Origin: Megasphaera sp. UBA5897
GTDB taxonomy: Bacteria > Bacillota > Negativicutes > Veillonellales > Megasphaeraceae
Direction: 5' to 3'
Length of the DNA stretch: 5,020 nt
Assembly (NCBI GenBank): GCA_002431345.1
Contig: DJEN01000078.1
Coordinates: 4,891-9,910 of the forward strand
Shown: positions 1-5,020 of the stretch, one piece after another
Position numbering within the stretch: the first letter of the stretch is position 1
Layout of the letters: each line of letters begins with the position of its first letter
Notes under the pieces: generated by a model
The model's input: the letters and a program-made list of their open reading frames with translations, nothing else
Database searches by the model: none
What the model was told of the DNA's origin: nothing
Made by a program: the position numbers and the translations under genes

Positions 1-111
1 ACGTTTTGGAAATCGACGTGGGGGACGCGTATGACTACAGCTGATGTGTCCAGCCTGCTGAAATCGCAGAAGAAAAAGAAGAAGTCTGCGGAAAGGAAGG
101 CGAGGACATGA
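1..111 (+). CDS. C-terminal end of a membrane family 2 glycosyltransferase (hyaluronan/chitin synthase-like), 5' truncated
   Basis: Frame 1 is open from the window edge to a TGA at 109-111, giving 36 residues that begin TFWKSTWGTR and end in a tail with five consecutive lysines. The STWGTR motif followed by a short basic cytoplasmic tail is how processive GT2 enzymes of the hyaluronan synthase, NodC and chitin synthase group usually end; these build beta-linked polymers from UDP-sugars and export them through their own membrane channel. The stop overlaps the next start as ATGA, so the two genes are translationally coupled, and the neighbours (NodB-like, GH18, c-di-GMP protein) fit a polysaccharide synthase. 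The catalytic domain lies outside the window, so the family call rests on a short motif plus context. Frame 3 is also open, to a stop at 42-44, and is the main alternative. Confidence 0.55.
   Translation, partial: TFWKSTWGTRMTTADVSSLLKSQKKKKKSAERKART
94..100 (+). promoter_or_regulatory. Ribosome binding site for the 619-aa gene
   Basis: AGGAAGG lies 7 bases before the ATG at 108, inside the lysine-rich tail codons of the upstream gene. A second purine run, GAGG at 102-105, is too close to the start to be the main site. The strong site supports the ATG at 108 as the start. Confidence 0.6.
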
Positions 112-1967
112 AGACACAGCCTATCGGAAATGAACAATTTACAAAGCGGAAAAACCGCATCAAGCGGATTCGGTACGCGGCACAGTTTGCCTTCTTTCTC
201 TTTATTATCGGCACGGCTCTTTGGCTGTATATTACACAGCCGGTATATAAGCCGTATACGGATGAATCGCCCAGAGAAAACGGTTTTGTGGCGTTGTCTT
301 ATTTTGGCGTACAGAAAACCGAAGGCAGCCAGCTGCTCATCGGGCAGGACAATTTGCGGGCTCATTTGGAAGCCTTGAAGCGGCAGGGATATGAAACGAT
401 TACATCTGACGATATTGAAGCCTATTACCATGACGGCAAACAATTACCGGAAAAGGCACTGTATCTGATGTTTGAAGACGGCCGCCGCGACACGGCTATT
501 TTTTCCAATCCTATCTTGGAAGACCTCAATTACAGAGCGACGACGTTTACGTATCCGGAAAAATTTGACCGCAAAGATACGAAGTTTTTGATGCCGGATG
601 ACTTGAAGCGGCTGCCGAAATACGGATTTTGGGATATGGGAACCAATGGATACCGTTTATTTTTTATCAATGTCTACGATAGATATGGAAATTATCTTGG
701 TGAAATGGACCCGTTGATGTATAATAAAATTGCACCCTATTTGGGACGGCGCTATAATCATTATCTGATGGATTATATTCGCGATAAAAACGGCGTGCCG
801 AAAGAAAGCTATGACCGCATGAAAAAGCGCATTTCCTATGACTATGAAAAATTGACCGATGTGTATACGGAAACATTGGGATATGTGCCAAAAGTCAGCA
901 TTCTCATGCATGCCAATACGGGTGAGTTCGGCAACAATCCGCAGGTCAGCGCAGTCAATGCTTACTGGCTGCGTAAGCTGTTTGCCATGAATTTCAACCG
1001 TGAAGGATACTGCCTGAATGTACCGGACAGCAGTATTTATGATTTGACGCGCATGCAGCCCCAGGCATGGTGGCCTGTCAATCATCTGCTCATGCGGATT
1101 CAATACGATACGCATAAGGATATGATTTTTAATACAGGGGAAGCCAATCAATACAGCAAGTGGAAACTAGAAAAGGGTGCGGCAGAATTTAAAGATCAGA
1201 CGATTTATCTGACCAGTCTGCCTAACGATACAGGCCGTATTGTGCTGAAAAACAGTGCCATGTACCCGGATGTGACGGTTACGGCACAGCTGCTTGGCAA
1301 CCGCGCCGGTACGCAGACCATTTACCTGCGGGCTGACGACGAGCTGCAAAACTATATTGCTGTCAAGACGAAGGGCAATGACATCTATATTACGGAATGC
1401 AAAGACGGCGCAGAAACAGAATTGTTTAAAAAATCAATTCCTGAACTGGAAGGCAAGAAGCCTATTTCGGTAGATGAAGATGAACACGATGCCGAGGTGA
1501 CGGAATTGGAAGCCTTCTCACGGTATGCCCCGTCTAAAGGGCTGGCTAAGGTATATACAAACCGGCTGAAGGAAAAGACGAAGGAAACGCCGAAGACGAT
1601 TGAGGAAGGCTCGGAAGAATTTGTACGGGCCATTCAGGTCAAAGACCAGGGAAACTATGCAATTCGCATCAATCTGACTGGACAAAACCTAGCCTTGGAT
1701 TTCAACGGTGAACAGATTGCCAATGTGCGGGTATCACAGCATGAAGGCGGCCTGATTGCCCTGGGAGCCGCTTGGAATGACTTGGGGTGGCAGCAGCGTA
1801 ATTTGGATGATGATGTATATGATGCCGTATTTCGTGATTTTACGGTAAAAAATAATCATACGGATACGGTTATTTTTACGACGAAATACGAAGGCTGGGA
1901 AAAAGTGAAATATACAGCCAAAAAATATTTGGAAAAAGTAGTAGATTGGTTTGTACAACATTTATAA
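108..1967 (+). CDS. Membrane-anchored NodB-like polysaccharide deacetylase-fold protein with C-terminal beta-sandwich domain
   Basis: A 619-aa protein. Residues 1-24 are basic and probably cytoplasmic, and about 25-42 form a single membrane helix without a clear cleavage site, so the rest should lie outside the membrane. Residues about 58-335 follow the polysaccharide deacetylase pattern: a first strand LSYFGV (63-68), a helix ending in KRQGY, then LYLMFEDGRRD (118-128) where family members have TFDDG. The usual catalytic residues are altered: the first Asp is Glu123, the YHG histidine is Phe66, and the HxxxH metal motif is replaced by DMGTNGYR (176-183). Residues about 345-582 resemble a ConA/LamG-type sugar-binding sandwich, ending with DFNGEQIANV and an FRDFTV strand, and are interrupted by a charged segment (about 445-510). 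An amphipathic helix closes the protein. It is likely to modify or bind the polymer made by the upstream glycosyltransferase. The fold is fairly clear; catalysis is doubtful. Confidence 0.75.
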   Translation: MKTQPIGNEQFTKRKNRIKRIRYAAQFAFFLFIIGTALWLYITQPVYKPYTDESPRENGFVALSYFGVQKTEGSQLLIGQDNLRAHLEALKRQGYETITSDDIEAYYHDGKQLPEKALYLMFEDGRRDTAIFSNPILEDLNYRATTFTYPEKFDRKDTKFLMPDDLKRLPKYGFWDMGTNGYRLFFINVYDRYGNYLGEMDPLMYNKIAPYLGRRYNHYLMDYIRDKNGVPKESYDRMKKRISYDYEKLTDVYTETLGYVPKVSILMHANTGEFGNNPQVSAVNAYWLRKLFAMNFNREGYCLNVPDSSIYDLTRMQPQAWWPVNHLLMRIQYDTHKDMIFNTGEANQYSKWKLEKGAAEFKDQTIYLTSLPNDTGRIVLKNSAMYPDVTVTAQLLGNRAGTQTIYLRADDELQNYIAVKTKGNDIYITECKDGAETELFKKSIPELEGKKPISVDEDEHDAEVTELEAFSRYAPSKGLAKVYTNRLKEKTKETPKTIEEGSEEFVRAIQVKDQGNYAIRINLTGQNLALDFNGEQIANVRVSQHEGGLIALGAAWNDLGWQQRNLDDDVYDAVFRDFTVKNNHTDTVIFTTKYEGWEKVKYTAKKYLEKVVDWFVQHL

Positions 1968-1976
1968 GCAAAGCGA

Positions 1977-1983
1977 AAGGGAG
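1977..1983 (+). promoter_or_regulatory. Ribosome binding site for the GH18-like gene
   Basis: AAGGGAG lies 6 bases before the ATG at 1990 and 9 bases before a second, in-frame ATG at 1993, so either could be used; the products differ by one methionine. The 22-base gap to the previous stop has no promoter or terminator and supports co-transcription. Confidence 0.6.
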
Positions 1984-1989
1984 TAGAAC

Positions 1990-3018
1990 ATGATGTGGAA
2001 AAAGAGTGTGGTAACCGTGCTGTTTATTGCAGCGGCAAGTACGTTTCCCGTAGAATGTGCTGCTCCCGGAAAATTCATGCAGGCTAGCCCGTCATTAGAT
2101 GCCTGGGTCGTATATTGGGACCGTGAAAACGGCGTGGCGGAGTTTAGCGATGCGAATGCGAAGACACCGGTATATACGGGGATTTCGTATTTTGCTGCAT
2201 ATTTTGATACAGATGGCAAGTTGTTTTTACCGGAAGGAATGGTGCAGAAGAAAAAAAACAGTACGCGGCAGTATTTGTGTGTCGTCAACGATGTGCAGCA
2301 GCTGAAGGAAACGAGCCTGAAAGATACGGACATACTGAAAAAAGTCTTGGCTACGAAAGAGCTGCAGAAAAAACATGCTGACGAAATCATCCATTTGGCG
2401 CAGAAAGCCGGCTGCAACGGCATTGATTTGGATTATGAACGGGTATTCCGCGATCCCGAAGCTATACCGCTGTATCTGCAGTTTATTGAGGTATTGCAGG
2501 CAAAAGCCCAGCGTAAGAATTTGACACTGCGTGTGATATTGGAACCGAATATTGCCTACAGTAAGTATGCATTTCCGGCAGGTCCGCAGTATGTCGTCAT
2601 GATGTATAACCTGCACGGTGTACACAATGACGCCGGACCGAAAGCGGATTTTGCCTTTATACGAAAAACGATTGAAAAAATGGCATCCCTGCCGGGGACG
2701 CCTGGTATCGCGCTTTCTACAGGTGGCTGCTCGTGGAGCAGTACCGGCAGCAAGCAGTTTATCTCTGCCCAAGAAGCAGAAGCGCTGGCGAAGATCTATC
2801 GCGTGCAGCCCGTACGCGACAGCTTGAGTGATGCGCTGCATTTTTCCTATACAGATACCGATGGCAATACCATGGTTGTTTGGTATGCAGATGAACAGAC
2901 TATTAGCAGTTGGATAGGAACAGCAAAGGTCTTTGGTATTACCGACATCAGTATTTGGCGTCTGGGAGACCATGAAAAGACCTATTTTTATCAGTTCGCA
3001 GCGGAAGGGGAAGCGTGA
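1990..3018 (+). CDS. Secreted GH18-type glycoside hydrolase (chitinase/YaaH-like fold)
   Basis: A 342-aa protein. It starts with a signal peptide: Lys4-Lys5, a hydrophobic core (about 7-19) and a probable cut near Cys23-Ala25. There is no proper lipobox, so it should be released outside the membrane rather than lipidated. The mature part begins with a TIM-barrel-like strand, LDAWVVYWD (36-44). The GH18 signature appears as NGIDLDYE (143-150), with Glu150 as the expected proton donor and Asp146 and Asp148 retained. VVMMYN (202-207) matches the MxYD strand, and ISIWRLG (320-326) matches the final barrel strand with its conserved Trp. The first Asp of DxxDxDxE is Asn143, and the Asp of MxYD is Asn207. 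GH18 enzymes cut beta-1,4 GlcNAc-containing chains such as chitin or peptidoglycan. In this operon it most likely trims or releases the polymer made upstream, though a wall substrate cannot be excluded. Confidence 0.8.
   Translation: MMWKKSVVTVLFIAAASTFPVECAAPGKFMQASPSLDAWVVYWDRENGVAEFSDANAKTPVYTGISYFAAYFDTDGKLFLPEGMVQKKKNSTRQYLCVVNDVQQLKETSLKDTDILKKVLATKELQKKHADEIIHLAQKAGCNGIDLDYERVFRDPEAIPLYLQFIEVLQAKAQRKNLTLRVILEPNIAYSKYAFPAGPQYVVMMYNLHGVHNDAGPKADFAFIRKTIEKMASLPGTPGIALSTGGCSWSSTGSKQFISAQEAEALAKIYRVQPVRDSLSDALHFSYTDTDGNTMVVWYADEQTISSWIGTAKVFGITDISIWRLGDHEKTYFYQFAAEGEA
3003..3010 (+). promoter_or_regulatory. Ribosome binding site that favours the ATG start at 3018
   Basis: GGAAGGGG lies 7 bases before the ATG at 3018, which shares one base with the preceding stop (TGATG), a common form of translational coupling. 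A GTG at 3015 in the same frame is only 4 bases away and would add one residue; it is less likely. Confidence 0.6.
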
Positions 3019-4397
3019 TGGACATCATGGAATTTTTGATGTATGGAAGCGGGGTTTTATTTGCTGCAAGCCTAATCTTGTGTGCTGGAACCCTGTGGCA
3101 GAGAAAGAAATGGCATAAAGCGTTGTATGTAGATGAATTAACCGGTGAGTATTCGCACAAACGGTTTTGCATGGAAGCGCAGAAGTGGCTGGACAGCAGT
3201 TCCAATCCCAAGGCATTGATTGCTTTTGATTTGGATGGCTTTAAATTGATTAATATTGCCTTTGGGCATCGGGCTGGTAATGTCGTACTGCGGGAAGTTA
3301 CGTCTATTTTGAAAAAACATCTGCACAACAAGGGAATTTTTGCCCGTAAATACGGGGATTTGTTTGCCCTTATGGTGCAGTATGAAACAGTGGATGAATT
3401 AAAATCACTGTGTGAAGCCATTGCCCTGGATATCATGCAGATTCATATTCGGCACAGACAAGTATTCCGCATTACCTGTTCTATGGGGATTTATCTCATC
3501 AAACCGGGAGAAACCAACTTAGAAAATATGCAGAACTATGCTGTGCTGACACGGCGGAGCATCAAAAAGCAGTATAACGTATATTATCGGTTTTACGATC
3601 CTGCCATGACTGCCAATATTGTAAAGAATAAGCATTTGATGGATAAAATCAGCCTGGCACTGCAAAATCATGAATTTAAGCCGTATTATCAGCCGCAGTA
3701 TGATGCAAAGACGAAAAAATTGATAGGAGCGGAAGCACTGATTCGCTGGGAACAGCCGGACGGCTCCATCGTCATGCCGGGGAAATTTATTCCCTTGTCA
3801 GAAATCGTCGGCGTCATCATGTATATTGATGATTATATGTTTGAAGATGTATGTCGGCAACAGCACCAATGGAAAAAAGCTGGTTATCATACCCTGCCGA
3901 TTTCGGTCAATGTATCGCGGCACCGTCTCTATGGCAAAGAATTTATTCAAAAATATGTAGACATACTGAAAAAGTACAGACTGGAATGTGAAGATATTCC
4001 TATCGAAATTACAGAAGGAACGTTGTTTAATGCTGTAGAAATCAGTGAAAAATTGGTCAGTGATTTGCGTAATCTCGGTTTCAGTGTTTTGATTGATGAT
4101 TTTGGGATGGGTTATTCGTCGATCAGCATGGTCAAACGCTTCAAAGCATCAGCACTGAAGATTGATAAAAGTTTTGTCGATGATATGAGTGAAGAAGGCA
4201 AAATGATGATGACCTATATCATTGATATTGCCCAACTCATGCATATGCAGACTATCGCAGAAGGCGTGGAAACGAAAGAACAGTATGAATTTTTGCGGGA
4301 CAACGGCTGCGACATCATACAGGGATTTTATTTTGCCAAACCCATGCCGGCAAAAGAGTTTGAAAAATTACTGCAGCATGCAGATACTGAGTTGTAA
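3018..4397 (+). CDS. Membrane-anchored GGDEF-EAL protein, predicted c-di-GMP phosphodiesterase with a dead cyclase domain
   Basis: A 459-aa protein counted from the ATG at 3018. One membrane helix (about residues 6-27) leads directly into a GGDEF domain (about 37-190), with no PAS, GAF or other sensor between. That domain keeps the DELTG start and the DLDGFKLIN metal-binding strand. However, the active loop reads RKYGDLF (110-116) instead of RxGGDEF, GHxxGD has become GHRAGN, and the RxxD inhibitory site is absent, so cyclase activity is unlikely. The EAL domain (about 205-450) keeps the expected metal and catalytic positions: Glu239 (EAL), Asn298, Glu330, Asp360 and Asp361 in IDDFGMGYSS, Lys381, Glu415 and Gln435. 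It should therefore hydrolyse c-di-GMP to pGpG in the cytoplasm, with the GGDEF domain possibly binding GTP as an allosteric input. As the last gene of the polysaccharide operon it probably reduces c-di-GMP near the synthase. Confidence 0.9.
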   Translation: MDIMEFLMYGSGVLFAASLILCAGTLWQRKKWHKALYVDELTGEYSHKRFCMEAQKWLDSSSNPKALIAFDLDGFKLINIAFGHRAGNVVLREVTSILKKHLHNKGIFARKYGDLFALMVQYETVDELKSLCEAIALDIMQIHIRHRQVFRITCSMGIYLIKPGETNLENMQNYAVLTRRSIKKQYNVYYRFYDPAMTANIVKNKHLMDKISLALQNHEFKPYYQPQYDAKTKKLIGAEALIRWEQPDGSIVMPGKFIPLSEIVGVIMYIDDYMFEDVCRQQHQWKKAGYHTLPISVNVSRHRLYGKEFIQKYVDILKKYRLECEDIPIEITEGTLFNAVEISEKLVSDLRNLGFSVLIDDFGMGYSSISMVKRFKASALKIDKSFVDDMSEEGKMMMTYIIDIAQLMHMQTIAEGVETKEQYEFLRDNGCDIIQGFYFAKPMPAKEFEKLLQHADTEL

Positions 4398-4434
4398 TAC
4401 GTACTAGCCTGTCGTACGGCAGACGTGATATACT

Positions 4435-4462
4435 CCTAAAGTTAGCGTGATTTAACTTTAGG
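4435..4462. repeat. Perfect 10-bp inverted repeat
   Basis: CCTAAAGTTA (4435-4444) and TAACTTTAGG (4453-4462) are perfect reverse complements around the 8-base loop GCGTGATT. Outside them, TATAC (4429-4433) pairs with GTATA (4471-4475) once the extra Gs are looped out, so the ancestral arms may have been about 15-16 bases. There is no T-run on either side, so it is not a standard terminator. It could be a protein-binding dyad or an RNA hairpin. Confidence 0.7.
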
Positions 4463-4477
4463 GGGGGGGGGTATAAC
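4452..4477 (+). promoter_or_regulatory. Possible sigma-A-type promoter with a G-tract spacer
   Basis: TTAACT (4452-4457) matches 4 of 6 bases of TTGACA, and TATAAC (4472-4477) matches 5 of 6 of TATAAT. The 14-base spacer between them is mostly the G11 tract. An overlapping second box, CATAAT (4477-4482), would give a 19-base spacer. Neither is the ideal 17, so activity would depend on tract length. A transcript would start near 4484-4489 and run into the hairpin at 4583-4641. This is an inference from short matches only. Confidence 0.3.
4461..4471 (+). repeat. Homopolymer of 11 G residues
   Basis: Eleven consecutive Gs form the longest single-base run in the window. The run begins within the right arm of the inverted repeat and ends directly before TATAAC. 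Such tracts change length by polymerase slippage and are also prone to sequencing error, so the exact count should be treated as uncertain. Confidence 0.9.
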
Positions 4478-4582
4478 ATAATCTTATCGTGTAATCCCGT
4501 TTTTTTTATATGGGATGAGTAAGGTGGAAAGAAAGCTTGTGTTGGGAGAGAACAAGATGAATAGATATATACGCGATAGCAG

Positions 4583-4641
4583 AAAAAAAGCTGCTGCAGA
4601 ACGGAAGCAGATTGTTTCACGTTACTGCGGCAGCTCTTTTG
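4583..4641. terminator. Bidirectional intrinsic terminator between convergent genes
   Basis: GCTGCTGCAG (4590-4599) pairs with CTGCGGCAGC (4625-4634) with one G-T wobble. The stem continues inward, past an unpaired A4624, with AACG (4600-4603) against CGTT (4620-4623). Read on the minus strand it ends in seven Ts (4589-4583), just after the yfcE-like stop. On the plus strand it ends in TCTTTT (4635-4640) and could stop operon readthrough or a short intergenic RNA. The stem is slightly better on the plus strand (U-G wobble, versus an A-C mismatch on the minus), while the T-run is better on the minus. Confidence 0.85.
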
Positions 4642-4651
4642 AATGTGCAGA

Positions 4652-5020
4652 TTAGTCAGTTAGGTGCAGCGTATGGTATACGGTTCCTTCCATAGTTTTC
4701 CATTGAAAGACCGTATCTTCCCAGGTCATGTAGCTGTGCGGGGAATTGTCTTTGGGCAGCGAGACAGAGCCGGGATTGAGGTAATACTGCTGCGTGCCGA
4801 AAGGCTGCCATGCCGGAACATGCGTATGGCCGTGCAGCAGAATGTCTCCGACCTGAAGCGGCGGCAGGTGGGATGTATTGTATTCATGACCGTGCGTAGC
4901 AAGGAGCAGATGGCTGCCCACAGGAAACAAGGCGTATGCTGCCATGATAGGGAAGTCCAGAACCATTTGATCGACTTCGCTGTCACAGTTGCCGCGTACA
5001 CAGGCGATTTGCTGTTTGTA
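4652..5020 (-). CDS. yfcE: YfcE-like metallophosphodiesterase, N-terminal part beyond the window
   Basis: The minus-strand frame runs from the window edge to a TAA at 4654-4652, giving the last 122 residues. They follow E. coli YfcE (184 aa) closely in motif order: VRGNCDSEVDQ, LDFPI, LATHGH, LLHGHTHVP and LNPGSVSLPK. The Asn of GNCD and the histidines of THGH and GHTH bind the two-metal centre of calcineurin-like phosphoesterases. About 60 N-terminal residues, with the DxH and GD metal motifs, are missing at the edge. An in-frame ATG at 4966 lies inside the conserved domain, after GNCD, and is not the start. E. coli YfcE is a manganese-dependent cytosolic phosphodiesterase active on artificial diesters; its natural substrate is unknown. 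It is convergent with the polysaccharide operon and probably unrelated to it. Confidence 0.92.
   Translation of the reverse strand, partial: YKQQIACVRGNCDSEVDQMVLDFPIMAAYALFPVGSHLLLATHGHEYNTSHLPPLQVGDILLHGHTHVPAWQPFGTQQYYLNPGSVSLPKDNSPHSYMTWEDTVFQWKTMEGTVYHTLHLTD

Larger units (their letters stand above)
4398..4651. other. Convergent intergenic spacer
   Basis: This 254-base spacer separates the plus-strand operon from the minus-strand yfcE-like gene. In order it holds a weak palindrome (4407-4424), a perfect 10-bp dyad (4435-4462), an 11-G run (4461-4471), AT-rich promoter-like sequence, an 8-T run (4500-4507) and a long hairpin terminator (4583-4641). The only plus-strand reading frame with a ribosome binding site is a 32-codon one at 4557-4655, which runs through the terminator. 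The operon has no clear terminator of its own directly after its stop, so readthrough to 4641 is plausible. Confidence 0.7.

Noticed and set aside
3..44. Frame 3 end of an upstream gene, finishing in VGDAYDYS, followed by a small frame-1 gene starting at the ATG at 31
   Set aside because: Frame 1 is open right through and carries the WGTR motif plus basic tail expected of a GT2 synthase, with ATGA coupling to the next gene. The GGGGG before the ATG at 31 looks like a ribosome site but is more easily explained as Trp-Gly codons. Upstream sequence would settle it.
657..1151. A 164-codon open frame on the minus strand
   Set aside because: It is antisense to the well-supported NodB-like gene; the His/Ile-rich translation has no family resemblance and no clear ribosome site was noted.
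2227..2973. A 248-codon open frame on the minus strand
   Set aside because: It lies wholly inside the GH18-like gene, which has a signal peptide and family motifs. The antisense product is rich in Cys, Arg and Phe, with no recognisable domain, and looks like a shadow.
4407..4424. Imperfect 18-base palindrome just after the EAL gene, centred on GTAC
   Set aside because: It could fold into a 5-6 bp stem with a 4-base loop, but has mismatches and no T-run after it, so it is not a convincing terminator for the operon.
4494..4516. ATCCC and GGGAT flanking an 8-T run
   Set aside because: The stem is only 5 bp around a 13-base T-rich loop. The Ts are not preceded by a GC-rich hairpin, so it does not fit an intrinsic terminator.
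4315..4620. A 101-codon open frame on the minus strand
   Set aside because: It starts inside the terminator hairpin, crosses the G11 tract as a proline run and ends within the EAL gene. It has no domain signal.

Overview
The window (about 45-50% GC by eye, strong purine-rich ribosome binding sites, tightly overlapping genes) looks like a Bacillota genome. A Negativicutes-type anaerobe would fit, but no marker gene here fixes the lineage, so this is a weak inference.

Layout. Bases 1-111 hold the 3' end of a plus-strand gene whose last 36 residues contain a WGTR motif and a lysine-rich tail, as in hyaluronan/chitin-synthase-like family 2 glycosyltransferases. It overlaps by 4 bases (ATGA) a 619-aa gene (108-1967) for a single-pass membrane protein with a NodB-like polysaccharide deacetylase fold and a C-terminal ConA/LamG-like beta-sandwich. 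After 22 bases comes a 342-aa secreted GH18-type glycosidase (1990-3018). Its stop codon overlaps by one base (TGATG) the start of a membrane-anchored GGDEF-EAL protein (3018-4397). The four genes are almost certainly one operon whose promoter lies upstream of the window. Bases 4398-4651 are a non-coding convergent spacer. It has a perfect 10-bp dyad, an 11-G homopolymer directly in front of a TATAAC box, an 8-T run and a long bidirectional hairpin terminator. On the minus strand, 4652-5020 is the C-terminal two thirds of a YfcE-like metallophosphodiesterase.

Working model. The operon looks like a machine for making and trimming an extracellular polysaccharide. The glycosyltransferase makes and exports a GlcNAc-type or related polymer, the NodB-like protein modifies or binds it outside the membrane, the GH18 enzyme cuts it, and the EAL protein lowers c-di-GMP to control the process. 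Two of the proteins have degenerate catalytic motifs: the NodB domain lacks the usual metal histidines, and the GGDEF domain reads YGDLF. The NodB protein may therefore be a binding or unconventional enzyme, and the GGDEF-EAL protein is predicted to act only as a phosphodiesterase. The most unusual non-coding signal is the G11 tract, which sits where the spacer of a small promoter would be. This resembles slippage-controlled promoters, but no convincing gene lies downstream of it.
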